Below, piece by piece: positions 1 to 8,811 of a stretch of DNA of 43,355 nt. Within the stretch, counting starts at the first letter, position 1; each line of letters begins with the position of its first letter. Position numbers and translations under genes: made by a program. The stretch is from the NCBI RefSeq assembly GCF_005144585.1, contig NZ_SSMQ01000091.1, positions 1 to 43,355 on the forward strand, given 5' to 3'. The notes under the pieces were generated by a model. That model did not search any database. It worked only from the letters and a program-made list of their open reading frames with translations, and was not told where the DNA came from. This DNA comes from Polyangium fumosum (GTDB lineage Bacteria > Myxococcota_A > Polyangia > Polyangiales > Polyangiaceae).

Positions 1-3000
1 CGGAGCCGCCGCTGCCGCCGGAGCCGCCGCTGCCGCCGCCGGCACCGCCGGAGCCGCCCGAACCGCCGGAGCCGCCCGAACCGCCGGAGCCGCCCGAACC
101 GCCGGAGCCGCCCGAACCGTTCATGCACGCGCCGCCGACGCACACGCCGCTCGTGCACATCGTACCATCGGGGGCGTTGTTGTCCGCAGGGCAATTCACC
201 GAAATGCCGCCACACGTCTCGGCGACATCGCATTCGCCGATGGGGGCACGGCAAACGGCCCCCACGGGCGCCAGCACATCGGGCGAGCAACCCTTGTTTG
301 CACCGTCGCACTTCTCCGGGACATCACAAGGGCCCGCGGCAGGTCGGCAATTCGTCGTCACATCGGCGACGGCATCCGGGGGGCAAGCGCTCGTGCTGCC
401 GTCGCAGGCTTCGGCGACGTCACAGACGCCGCTCGCCGCGCGGCATAACGTGCCCGCGGCGACCTTGGCATCCGGGGCGCAATCGCTCGTGCTGCCATCG
501 CAGGCTTCAGCGACGTCACAGGCGCCCGCGGAGGCGCGGCATTGCGTGCCCGCGGCGACCTTGGCGTCCGCGGGGCAAGCGCTCGTGCTGCCGTCGCAGG
601 CCTCGGCGACGTCACATTCGCCCGCGGAGGCGCGGCATTGCGTCCCCGCGGCGACCTTGGCATCCGCGGGGCAAGCGCTCGTGCTGCCGTCGCAGGCTTC
701 AGCGACGTCACACGCGCCCGCCGAGGCGCGGCATTGCGTCCCCGCGCCGACCTTGGCGTCGGTGGGGCAATCACTCGTGCTGCCGTCGCAGGCTTCAGCG
801 ACGTCACAGGCGCCCGCGGAGGCGCGGCATAACGTACCCGCGGCGACCTTGGCATCCGGGGCGCAATCGCTCGTGCTGCCGTCGCAGGCTTCAGCGACGT
901 CACAGGCGCCCGCGGAGGCGCGGCATAACGTACCCGCGGCGACCTTGGCATCCGGGGCGCAATCGCTCGTGCTGCCATCGCAGGCCTCAGCGACATCACA
1001 GGCGCCTGCCGAGGCGCGGCATAACGTACCCGCGGCGACCTTGGCGTCCGTGGGGCAAGCGCTCGTGCTGCCGTCGCAGGCCTCAGCGACATCACAGGCG
1101 CCTGCCGAGGCGCGACATTGCGTGCCCGCGGCGACCTTGGCATCCGCCGGACAAGCGTTCGTGTTGCCGTCGCAGGCTTCGGCGACGTCACAGGCGCCTG
1201 CGGAGGCGCGGCATGGCGTCCCCGCGTCGACCTTGGCGTCGGCGGGGCAATCGCTCGTGCTGCCGTCGCAGGCCTCGGCGTTGTCGCAGACGCCCGCCGA
1301 GCCGCGGCATAACGTGCCCGCCGCGACCTTGGCGTCGGCGGGGCAATCGCTCGTGCTACCGTCGCAGGCTTCGGCGCTGTCGCAGACGCCCGTCGAGCCG
1401 CGGCATAACGTGCCCGCCGCGACCTTGGCATCCACGGGGCACGCGGCGCTCGACCCATTGCACGCCTCGGCCTTGTCGCAGACGCCCGTCGAGCCGCGGC
1501 ATTCCGTGCCCGCCGCGACCTTGACATCCGTGGGACACGTCGTGCTCGACCCGTTGCACACCTCGGCCACGTCGCAGTCGCCTGCCGCCGCCCGGCATTC
1601 CGTGCCCGCCGCGGCCTTGACGTCCGTGGGGCAGGCATTGCTCGACCCATTGCACGCTTCCACCACGTCACACGGACCCGCCGCCGCCCGACATTGCGTG
1701 CCCGCGGCGACCTTGACATCCGCGGGGCACGTGTTGCTCGATCCGTTGCAGGTCTCGGCGACATCGCAGACGCCTCCGGCCGTGCGGCATTGCGTGCCCG
1801 CGGCGACCTTGGCATCGGCGGGGCAGGCCCCGCTCGACCCGTTGCAGGTCTCGGCGACGTCGCAGGCGCCTGCGGACGCGCGGCATAACGTGCCCGCCGC
1901 GGCCTTGGCATCCGTGGGGCAGTTGTTGCTCGACCCGTTGCAGGTCTCGGCGACGTCGCAGGCGCCTGCGGACGCGCGGCATAACGTGCCCGCCGCGGCC
2001 TTGGCATCCGTGGGGCAGTTGTTGCTCGACCCGTTGCAGGTCTCGGCGACGTCACAGGTCCCTACCGCCGCGCGGCATAACGTGCCCGCCGGGACCTTGG
2101 TGTCCGCGGGGCAGCCATTGTTCGTCCCGTCGCATTGCTCCGCGACGTCGCAGACGCCTACGGCAAAGCGGCATTGCGCCCCCGCCGGGGCTTTTGCGTC
2201 CGGCGGGCACGCGTCGCTCGTCCCGTCGCAGACCTCCGCCGGATCGCAGACGCCAAAGGTCCCGCGGCAGATGGTGTTCGCCGGATGTTTCAGATCCGGG
2301 GGACACGTATTGCTCGTCCCGTCGCAGAGCTCCAGCGGGTCGCACCCGCCCGCGGACGGGCGGCACACGCTGCCAGGCATCTTCGCGTCGGCTGGGCACG
2401 CCGCGTTCGACCCATCGCAAACCTCCGCCGCGTCGCACACCCCCGCGGAGGCGCGGCATTCGGTGCCGGCCGTGATCTTGACGTCCGCGGGGCAGACCCC
2501 GCTCGACCCATCACACACCTCGGCGACGTCGCAGCTCCCCCCGGCCGCGCGGCACTCCGTATTCGCCGCGAGCACCACGTCGCTCGGACACGCGCCGCTC
2601 ATGCCATCGCATACCTCGGCGACATCGCAGCTCCCCGCGGCCGCTCGGCACACCGCGTTCGGCGCCGCGACGGCGCAGACCCCATCCACGGCGGCCCCCG
2701 CCGCCGTGCTACACGCCTGGCAATCGGCGGCGCCCCCTCCGCCGCAAGCGCTGTTGCAGCACACACCATCGACACAGAAGCCGCTCGTGCATTCGGCGGT
2801 GATCGTACACGCCGAGCCGTTGCTCTGCGGAAGCACGAACGCATAGGCCGCGCCGGCGATGTGGCCCTTGTCGTCGTCCCCCGGGGCGCCGAGGATCGCC
2901 ACGCTCCCCGAGAACGCGACCCCGAGGCCGAACAGATCGCCCTCCGCCGCGTCGGTCGCCACGAGCTTCGGCTGCTGCGTCCAGACGGTGCCGCTGCGCT

Positions 3001-4738
3001 CGTACACGTAGACGGCGCCGGTCTCCCCGCTTGGGGTGTTGTTGTTGTACGCCCCCACGAGCGCCACGTTCCCCACCACCGCGACCGCGGCGCCGAACCT
3101 GTCCCATGTCGCCAGGTCGCTCGGCAAAAACTTCGCTTGCTGGGTCCATGTGGATCCGCTGCGAAAGAAGACGTACGCCGCGCCGGACGCGTAGCCCTTG
3201 TCGGACCGGTTGGGCGCGCCCACCAGCGCCGTATCCCCCGCGATCGAAGACGTAAAACCGAACTCGTCGTCCGAAAGTCCGTCGCTCGCCACGAGCTTCG
3301 CTTGCTGGCTCCAGACCGTCCCGCTGCGCACGAACGTGAACGCGGCGCCCTTGCCGCTCTCCACGCGCGCCCCGACGAGCGCCGTGTCGCCTGACAGCGC
3401 GACCGAAAAGCCGAACTGCTCGCCTGTCGAGATGTCGCTCGACAGGAGCTTTGCCTGCTGGGTCCAGACCGTGCCGCTGCGCTCGAACACATAGGCCGAT
3501 CCGGACTCCGGGCCGAGATCGTCGTCGCCATACACCCCGATGAGCGCCCTGTCCCCCTCGAGCGCGACGGTCGCGCCGAAATAATCGTTCGCGGCGCCGT
3601 CGTTCGCGAAGATCTTCGCCTGCTGGGTCCAGACGGCGCCGCTCCGCACGAACACATAAGCCGAGCCAGACTCCGTACCCTTGGCATTCTCGCTCCGCGC
3701 ACCCACGAGCGCCGTATTCCCGGACAACGCGACGGCGCAGCCAAAACGATCGCTGGCCACGCCGTCGCTCGCCAGAAGCTTCGCCTGCTGGGTCCACACG
3801 CCGCCGCTCCGCACGAAGACGTACGCCGAGCCGGAGGAGGCGCCTTTGTCGTCGTCCTCGTACGCCCCCACGATCGCCGTGTTGCCCGAGACCGAGACCG
3901 CAGAGCCGAGACCGTCGCCCACCTGCCCGTCATCGGCCAGGAGCTTCGCCTGCTGCGTGCCGAGGAGCGGATCGATCTCGATCGGATAGATCGCCCCGGC
4001 GTCGTCGACATGAATCGAGATCTCCCCCGCCTCCACGGAGAGCCACGCCGGGAGCGCCTCGCCTCGCGCGTCCTTCACGAAGAGATCGGCATACGAGAGC
4101 GCGACGTGGCCCTCGGGATCCACGAGGCGAATCACCTGCCCGAGCCCGTCGCCGTCTGCGTCGTCGAGCTCTGCCCGAAGATCCCCGAGGAGCTCGATCG
4201 TCACGACCTTCGACCCGGTGCACGCGGGGGCCTCGGCAATGACAAACCCCTGCTCGAGTCCGAGCGGGCCATTGAGGTACCACGCCGAGAGCCCTTCGTG
4301 GCGATAGGAGACGCGATTTCCCTCGGCCTCCGGCTCGACCTCGGAGACACGCGTCATGGCCCCCTCGCAGCCCATGGCCGCCGTGCGCATCGAGAACGAC
4401 CACGGCGCTTCCTCCGAGGAGACGATCACCCCCGCGCGGTCGAGCGTCGTCACGAAGTGCGCGGCCTCGTTGTCGACCACGAAGCGACCCTGCTCGGTCC
4501 TCCGCGCGGCAAATGCCTCCGAGGCCCCCGCCTGCACGGCGGCGATGTACGCCGCGCGGAGATCCTTCGGCATCACGGTCGACGCAGAGGGCGAAGACGC
4601 TTTCGGCTGCGAGGGCTCCGGCGGGCTCTGGGGAGAGGTGTCAGCTCCGCACGACGCGGCAAGGGTGATCCCCGCGGCGGCGAAGAAGCGACGGATCCAC
4701 AATCCGTCGTATGCTTGCAATTCGCGGAACTGTCTCAT
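1..4738 (-). CDS. Giant FG-GAP and cysteine-rich repeat lipoprotein, 3' end beyond window
   Basis: The frame opens at the ATG at 4736-4738 and stays open to the left edge (1579 codons seen). Residues 1-35 carry a basic start, a hydrophobic stretch and a lipobox-like LAASC, so export and lipidation are likely. About residues 60-260 form an unrecognised domain. Residues about 263-630 hold seven FG-GAP units (for example FGCAVALSGNTALVGA and AYVFVRSG), a fold expected to form a beta-propeller. From about 637 to 1536 run about 26 disintegrin-like cysteine-rich repeats of 32 residues (96 bp), typified by CDVAETCNGSSNNCP, a pattern known from large myxobacterial surface proteins. The visible end is a Gly-Gly-Ser linker (positions 2-118), often followed by a C-terminal anchor, here outside the window. 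A surface or matrix role is inferred. The opposite strand is also open over this region because of codon bias; that ORF is a shadow. Confidence 0.88.
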   Translation of the reverse strand, partial: MRQFRELQAYDGLWIRRFFAAAGITLAASCGADTSPQSPPEPSQPKASSPSASTVMPKDLRAAYIAAVQAGASEAFAARRTEQGRFVVDNEAAHFVTTLDRAGVIVSSEEAPWSFSMRTAAMGCEGAMTRVSEVEPEAEGNRVSYRHEGLSAWYLNGPLGLEQGFVIAEAPACTGSKVVTIELLGDLRAELDDADGDGLGQVIRLVDPEGHVALSYADLFVKDARGEALPAWLSVEAGEISIHVDDAGAIYPIEIDPLLGTQQAKLLADDGQVGDGLGSAVSVSGNTAIVGAYEDDDKGASSGSAYVFVRSGGVWTQQAKLLASDGVASDRFGCAVALSGNTALVGARSENAKGTESGSAYVFVRSGAVWTQQAKIFANDGAANDYFGATVALEGDRALIGVYGDDDLGPESGSAYVFERSGTVWTQQAKLLSSDISTGEQFGFSVALSGDTALVGARVESGKGAAFTFVRSGTVWSQQAKLVASDGLSDDEFGFTSSIAGDTALVGAPNRSDKGYASGAAYVFFRSGSTWTQQAKFLPSDLATWDRFGAAVAVVGNVALVGAYNNNTPSGETGAVYVYERSGTVWTQQPKLVATDAAEGDLFGLGVAFSGSVAILGAPGDDDKGHIAGAAYAFVLPQSNGSACTITAECTSGFCVDGVCCNSACGGGGAADCQACSTAAGAAVDGVCAVAAPNAVCRAAAGSCDVAEVCDGMSGACPSDVVLAANTECRAAGGSCDVAEVCDGSSGVCPADVKITAGTECRASAGVCDAAEVCDGSNAACPADAKMPGSVCRPSAGGCDPLELCDGTSNTCPPDLKHPANTICRGTFGVCDPAEVCDGTSDACPPDAKAPAGAQCRFAVGVCDVAEQCDGTNNGCPADTKVPAGTLCRAAVGTCDVAETCNGSSNNCPTDAKAAAGTLCRASAGACDVAETCNGSSNNCPTDAKAAAGTLCRASAGACDVAETCNGSSGACPADAKVAAGTQCRTAGGVCDVAETCNGSSNTCPADVKVAAGTQCRAAAGPCDVVEACNGSSNACPTDVKAAAGTECRAAAGDCDVAEVCNGSSTTCPTDVKVAAGTECRGSTGVCDKAEACNGSSAACPVDAKVAAGTLCRGSTGVCDSAEACDGSTSDCPADAKVAAGTLCRGSAGVCDNAEACDGSTSDCPADAKVDAGTPCRASAGACDVAEACDGNTNACPADAKVAAGTQCRASAGACDVAEACDGSTSACPTDAKVAAGTLCRASAGACDVAEACDGSTSDCAPDAKVAAGTLCRASAGACDVAEACDGSTSDCAPDAKVAAGTLCRASAGACDVAEACDGSTSDCPTDAKVGAGTQCRASAGACDVAEACDGSTSACPADAKVAAGTQCRASAGECDVAEACDGSTSACPADAKVAAGTQCRASAGACDVAEACDGSTSDCAPDAKVAAGTLCRAASGVCDVAEACDGSTSACPPDAVADVTTNCRPAAGPCDVPEKCDGANKGCSPDVLAPVGAVCRAPIGECDVAETCGGISVNCPADNNAPDGTMCTSGVCVGGACMNGSGGSGGSGGSGGSGGSGGSGGSGGAGGGSGGSGGSGGS
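137..2700 (-). repeat. Tandem 96-bp coding repeat (about 26 units)
   Basis: The cysteine-rich part of the giant lipoprotein is a direct tandem array with a 96-bp period. Units near 1880-2070 are almost identical, and so are units near 460-1130; units near 2200-2700 are more diverged. This suggests recent unit duplication or homogenisation toward the 3' half. Each unit encodes five cysteines in a fixed spacing. Confidence 0.85.
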
Positions 4739-4865
4739 GATCGAGCAAGCTAGACCCCTCGCGCGAGTCCTGTAAAGCGATTCTTCGGGAGGATGAAGCG
4801 CAAAAGCGGGGGCAGAGGCGCGAAGGCGGGCGCGGGAGCGGACGCGGAAGCCGACGCGGCCTTCC

Positions 4866-5651
4866 TCAGCCCGTCGTATCCCCCGCCGCCGGCGTCTCCT
4901 GCTTGCCGTTCTCCTTCCGCGTCGCGCGCGCGGCTGCCCCTGCGCGCAGCTTCGCCATCGCATCGAGCAGCGGGGCGAGCAGCATCTTCCCTTCCTGGAT
5001 TCGCGCCGCATCGGATCGCTTGGCCCGGCTCGACACGTAGCGCCGCAGCCGCACCATCAGCTCCACCCACTCCGTCTCGGCATCCCGGCCTGCTTCGATG
5101 TGCGCGCGCTTCTCCGTGCGCGCCCGCTCGACCTCGGCGAGCAAGGCATCACTCTTGGCAATGGCCGCCTCCCACCGATCCAGCCAAATGATCGGCAGCT
5201 CGATGGCCGCCAGCGTGGCCGCGTGCTCGGGCGCGCGGAGCACGAGCAGGGCCTCGCGGCAGACACGGTTCTCGTCGGCGATCGGGTCGTCGACGTGCGC
5301 GAGGCCATTGGGAAAGGCGGCCTGGTGCAGGGCGAGGGCGCCGAGGAGGTTCGGGCTCACGCGGCGCCGCGACTCGACGCCGATGTACCCCTCGATGTGG
5401 CGATAGCCAGTATCGACCTCGTCGTCGGCGGCTTCGAGCTGCGCGAGCCGAGCGGCGCGCTCGGCGTGGGCGAGCACGTTCCCCGTCACGTGCGCGTCGA
5501 GCGCGTGGGTGACGTCCGCGCATTCGCCGATGTAGATGTCGAGCCCCGGCTCCGGCGGGCCGTTGGCGGCGCGCACCTCGAGGTTTTCCTTGATCTTCCT
5601 GACGATGTCGCGCTTCTCCGCGCGCGGGATCTGCTCCAAGCTGGCGCCCAT
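4866..5651 (-). CDS. Conserved-looking protein of unknown function (261 aa)
   Basis: I do not recognise a family. The protein is soluble, with no signal peptide or membrane segment. It is mostly charged and alanine/leucine rich, with predicted helices around residues 1-25 (EKRDIVRKIKENLEVR) and a long coiled-coil-like stretch from about 160 to 250. The tail (about 240-261) is basic and low in complexity. The start ATG at 5649-5651 is the first in frame. It is transcribed away from the repeat-rich spacer 5652-6112, in the same direction as the giant lipoprotein gene 127 bp downstream. Natural residue composition and codon-position GC bias support a real gene. Confidence 0.72.
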   Translation of the reverse strand: MGASLEQIPRAEKRDIVRKIKENLEVRAANGPPEPGLDIYIGECADVTHALDAHVTGNVLAHAERAARLAQLEAADDEVDTGYRHIEGYIGVESRRRVSPNLLGALALHQAAFPNGLAHVDDPIADENRVCREALLVLRAPEHAATLAAIELPIIWLDRWEAAIAKSDALLAEVERARTEKRAHIEAGRDAETEWVELMVRLRRYVSSRAKRSDAARIQEGKMLLAPLLDAMAKLRAGAAARATRKENGKQETPAAGDTTG

Positions 5652-6112
5652 GGGTCCTCGTGTTTCCCCCCCGAGTCTGCCGGCGAACGTAGCAGGCCTT
5701 CCCTTTCGAAGGCAAGAAGCGCATGGATGCGACGCGCACGAGGGGGAAACGTTCCTGGCGGCGTCCTCGTCGCGCTGGGAGGAGCCGGGGCGTGCTCCGG
5801 GGTGCGTCCGGGCGAAGCTAGGAGCGAGGGGGGAACGTTCCCCCGACGTCCTAGCGTGGCGAGGAGGAGGGTCCTGGCGTTGCCGGCGGGGTCCTGGGCG
5901 AGCTGGGAGGGGGGTCCTGGCGCTCCCGGCGGGGTTCCAGGCGAGCTGGGAGGAGGGGGGAAGGTTCCGAACTGCGTGATGGCCAGGCGAGGAGAGCAGC
6001 GGGGCCGTCCCCTAGCCTCTCCAGAGGAAGCGAGAAGGACGAGGGAAACGTTCCAGGGGCAATCCTCGCCAGGCGAGGTGCACGACGGGAGGCTTCCGAG
6101 CCCGGAGCCTCG
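5652..6112. repeat. 461-bp gene-free spacer with four GGGAACGTTCC-type palindromes
   Basis: No gene is supported here; the open frames have shadow-like composition. The stretch is a purine-rich degenerate repeat built from recurring words such as GGTCCTGGCG, GGCGAGCTGGGAGG and GGCGGGGT. Four copies of a palindromic word stand out: GGGGGAAACGTTCC (5742-5755), GGGGGGAACGTTCCCCC (5829-5845), GGGGGGAAGGTTCC (5955-5968) and GAGGGAAACGTTCC (6041-6054). Starts are 87, 126 and 86 bp apart. They lie upstream of the 261-aa gene. They could be regulator sites or decayed repeat units. Confidence 0.55.
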
Positions 6113-7342
6113 TCACGCGTACGTGTACACCCGCCGCTCGTTCGCATCGACCCCGAGATACACCGCGCGATCGCATTCATTCGCCTTGCCTCGTGGCCGC
6201 GCGCTCTCCGGCGCCGTGCGGCGGTCGGCGGCGGCGTCCTCCGCGCGCAGGCGCTCGTAGTCGGCGACCGTCATCTGCCGGCTGTCGCGGAGCGGCCCGT
6301 CGATGTCCAATCGATCCACGAGCGCGGCGGCCTCCGGCGCCGTCCGGCCCGCGAAAAACTCCGCGCAGCAGCCGGATCCATAACTGAAGAGCCCAATGCG
6401 TCGCCCGGCGAGCTCCCGCGCTTGTGTGTTCAAGAGGGACGCGAGCGCGAGGTAGAGCGAGCCCGTATAGACATTGCCGATCCGGGACGGCAGGTCGAGG
6501 GAGGGCTCTACCTCCACCCCGAAGGACGCGTCGGCGGCCTGCTCGGTCGCGCCATCCAGCATGCGGCGGTGCCGGTGGGCCTTGCGGGCCATTTTCCCAT
6601 AAGGGACGTGATAACAGGTCCGCACGAGTGGCTCGTCCGTGGCGCCGTCGAGGCGGCGCCACGCATCGTAAGCGCCTTCCAGGGCGTCGAGATAACATTG
6701 CACCGAATAATGCCCGTCGACGAGGGCCTCCTTGTGGTGGAGCGGGCGCCAGAAATCGTGCACGTCGCGCGCAAAGGTGCCGGTCTGGCCCACTTCGAGC
6801 GAGAGCAGCCGGGGTTTTTCCCGGACGAGCAGGGCGACGGCGCCCGCCCCCTGCGTCGGCTCGCCGGCCGATCGAAGGGGATATCGTGCAATGTCCGTGC
6901 AGACGACGAGGGCGGCGCGCCCGCGGGCCGAGCCGGAGGCGATCCAATCGACGGCGCTGAGGAGGCCGGCGGTGCCGCCAAAACAAGCATGCTTGGCCTC
7001 GAACATCCGGCACGCGCTCGGCAGCCCGAGCAGGCCGTGGACGAACGCGGCGACGGGCTTCGAGTGGTCGACGGCCGTCTCGGTGCCGACGATGCAGAGG
7101 CCAATCTCCGCAGGGCTCGCGCCGGATCGCTCGAAGAGGCGGCGGGCCGCGTTGACGGCGAGGGTGACGGGGTCCTCGTCGGGCGCGGCGATCGCCATCT
7201 GGCGCGTGCCAAGCCCATGGAGATACTTCGACGGCGGGACCCCGCGCGCTTCGGCGAGCTCGGCGAGGTCGACATACCCGCGGGGCACGCTCAAAGCGAT
7301 CGCGTCGATGCCGACGTCGGACACGTTTTTCCAGGCATTCAT
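6113..7342 (-). CDS. mvaS: Hydroxymethylglutaryl-CoA synthase (mevalonate pathway)
   Basis: The 409-aa product matches HMG-CoA synthase in length and layout. The family condenses acetyl-CoA with acetoacetyl-CoA to give HMG-CoA, the second step of mevalonate isoprenoid synthesis. The catalytic triad is visible: Glu88 in GTETAVDHSKP, acyl-carrying Cys120 in KHACFGGTAG, and His245 in CYHVPYGKMARKAH. The C-terminal YGSGCCAEFF is also typical. Myxobacteria are known to use the mevalonate pathway and to hold extra copies in beta-branching polyketide clusters. No ACP, decarboxylase or polyketide gene is nearby, so the primary-metabolism role is preferred. The start ATG is at 7340-7342. QHR copy 1 lies 100 bp upstream. 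Confidence 0.87.
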   Translation of the reverse strand: MNAWKNVSDVGIDAIALSVPRGYVDLAELAEARGVPPSKYLHGLGTRQMAIAAPDEDPVTLAVNAARRLFERSGASPAEIGLCIVGTETAVDHSKPVAAFVHGLLGLPSACRMFEAKHACFGGTAGLLSAVDWIASGSARGRAALVVCTDIARYPLRSAGEPTQGAGAVALLVREKPRLLSLEVGQTGTFARDVHDFWRPLHHKEALVDGHYSVQCYLDALEGAYDAWRRLDGATDEPLVRTCYHVPYGKMARKAHRHRRMLDGATEQAADASFGVEVEPSLDLPSRIGNVYTGSLYLALASLLNTQARELAGRRIGLFSYGSGCCAEFFAGRTAPEAAALVDRLDIDGPLRDSRQMTVADYERLRAEDAAADRRTAPESARPRGKANECDRAVYLGVDANERRVYTYA

Positions 7343-7441
7343 GCGGCGCAGCCTAGAGGAGGCGCGTGCATACGCCGAGGAGACTCGAAGGAGGGTCGAG
7401 GGAGCGGAGGGGGAGGAGGGGTCTGTGCTTGGGGCCGCCGC

Positions 7442-7745
7442 GCCCGGGGCGCTGCCCCGGACCCCGCGGGGGGCTGTCCGCCCCCTCGACCCCGGACCAG
7501 CGAGGCGCTGGACCCAGGGTTGAAAACCTGCGCGGTGCGCAGGTTTTCAAACAGGCCGACGAAGAAGCCGGGGGGCCAGCCGAACTCGCAGCGCGGCTGT
7601 CTTGGTGGGCAACGCCGTTGCCAGTCTTGACCGGGCCTGTTCGATGAACTGCGCATCGCGCAGTTCATCGACCCTGGGTCCAGCGCCTCGCTGGTCCGGG
7701 TCCAGGGGCGGACAGCCCCGGTGGGGTCTGGGGCAACGCCCCAGC
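7442..7745. repeat. QHR copy 1 (two four-hairpin arms around a spacer)
   Basis: Left arm about 7442-7557, spacer about 7558-7630, right arm about 7631-7745 in inverted orientation. Hairpins in the left arm are CCGGGGC/GCCCCGG, GGGGG/CCCCC, CCAGCG/CGCTGG and a perfect 14-bp stem at 7520-7550. The right arm carries the same four with different stems; its inner stem is CGATGAACTGCGC. It ends 25 bp from the stop codon of the LysR gene and lies upstream of mvaS. Short ORFs across it are spurious. Confidence 0.88.
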
Positions 7746-7770
7746 TCTGCGCCTTCCAGAAGCGTGGCCA

Positions 7771-8655
7771 TCAGCCGTGAATTCGGATTCGCTTGGCGAC
7801 GAGATCGATGAAGGCGACCACCTTCGGCGAGAGCTGGCGTGTCGTCGGGTAGAGCGCGTGCACGGGCACGGGGGCGGGTGTGCCCCATTCGGGGAGCAGG
7901 CGGCGCAAATGTCCTTTGCGAAGGCCGTCCGTATAGAGGTGCTCGGGGAGCCAGGCGATGCCGACACCCGCGAGGACGGCCTCGCGAATGAGCTCCTGGT
8001 CGTTCGCGGTCAGCCGCGGCGTGATACGAACCTCGCTCCGCTCGCCGCCGGATTCGAAGACCCAGACGTTCGGCGTCGCGTTGACACCAAAGGCGACGCA
8101 GGTGTGCTTCTGAAGATCGGCCGGGGTCTGCGGAGTGCCGTGTCGTTTGCAATAACTCGACGCCGCCACGAGGGCGGTCTTCGCCGTGCCGAGGTGGCGC
8201 GCGACCAGCATCGAGTCCTGGAGCGGTCCGGCCCGGATCGCCATGTCGAAGCGCTCTTCGACGAGGTCGACCCGACGGTCGGTGCAGACCATTTCGATTT
8301 GCACGTCCGGATGTCGCTCCAGGTATTCGGCGACGATGGGCCCCAGCATGTCGAACCCGAGCGGGACCGTCATGCGCAAGAGGCCACGGGGGGCTGCTTG
8401 CAGGCGACCGACGGCCTGCTCGGCCTCCTCGATTTCGCCGAGGAGGGACGCGGTGCGCTCGTAATAGATACGTCCTGCATCCGTGAGGCTGAGCTTGCGG
8501 GTCGTGCGTTGCAAGAGCCGCGCGCCCATCCGTTCCTCCAGCTCGGAGACCTTTCGGCTCACCGTCGACTTCGGGAGGCCCAGGTGCCGCGCCGCTGCGC
8601 TGAAGCTGCCGGCCTGCACGACGCGCACGAAGACGAGGATCTGGTTCAGGTCCAT
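7771..8655 (-). CDS. LysR-family transcriptional regulator
   Basis: The 294-aa protein begins with the classic LysR winged helix-turn-helix (residues 1-60; MDLNQILVFVRVVQAGSFSA then HLGLPKSTVSRKVSELE). A substrate-binding regulatory domain covers about 90-290. The ATG at 8653-8655 fits the family start; the frame is open further upstream but that part is not LysR-like. It is divergent from the YcaC-like hydrolase gene with a 156-bp gap. For LysR regulators this arrangement usually means control of the neighbour and of itself, so the hydrolase is the inferred target. The effector is unknown. Confidence 0.9.
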   Translation of the reverse strand: MDLNQILVFVRVVQAGSFSAAARHLGLPKSTVSRKVSELEERMGARLLQRTTRKLSLTDAGRIYYERTASLLGEIEEAEQAVGRLQAAPRGLLRMTVPLGFDMLGPIVAEYLERHPDVQIEMVCTDRRVDLVEERFDMAIRAGPLQDSMLVARHLGTAKTALVAASSYCKRHGTPQTPADLQKHTCVAFGVNATPNVWVFESGGERSEVRITPRLTANDQELIREAVLAGVGIAWLPEHLYTDGLRKGHLRRLLPEWGTPAPVPVHALYPTTRQLSPKVVAFIDLVAKRIRIHG

Positions 8656-8657
8656 GT

Positions 8658-8675
8658 CGTTCCGGAGGTGGAACG
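8658..8675. promoter_or_regulatory. Perfect 6-6-6 inverted repeat next to the lysR start
   Basis: CGTTCC and GGAACG flank a 6-bp centre, 2 bp upstream of the LysR start codon in the divergent promoter region. It could be an operator for autoregulation or a leader hairpin. No classic T-N11-A LysR box was clear, so the role is open. Confidence 0.3.
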
Positions 8676-8811
8676 GTCCTACCCGGAATCCCCCCCTAGT
8701 GCAAGGGCATGAACACCGGCATGGTCCGCACGCGTCTTCGACGACGAGGCGCTCGTGACGTGCATCCCGCGTGCGTGCGCGGGGCCCGACGAGCGCCAAA
8801 AAGGAGATTTC

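Noticed and set aside
137..2700. CRISPR-like periodic array
   Set aside because: The 96-bp period has no short repeat with unique spacers. Whole units are similar and encode a regular 32-residue protein repeat, and no cas gene is present.
123..2846. 907-codon plus-strand ORF rich in Ser/Ala/Gln/Pro repeats
   Set aside because: It is the antisense of the cysteine-rich repeat array. The minus frame shows conserved cysteines, FG-GAP units and a continuous link to a signal peptide; the plus frame has no such order.
7442..7745. QHR as a classic Rho-independent terminator
   Set aside because: The hairpins are strong but no T-rich tract follows on either strand, and there are eight hairpins in two arms. 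Termination remains possible but not by the standard signature.
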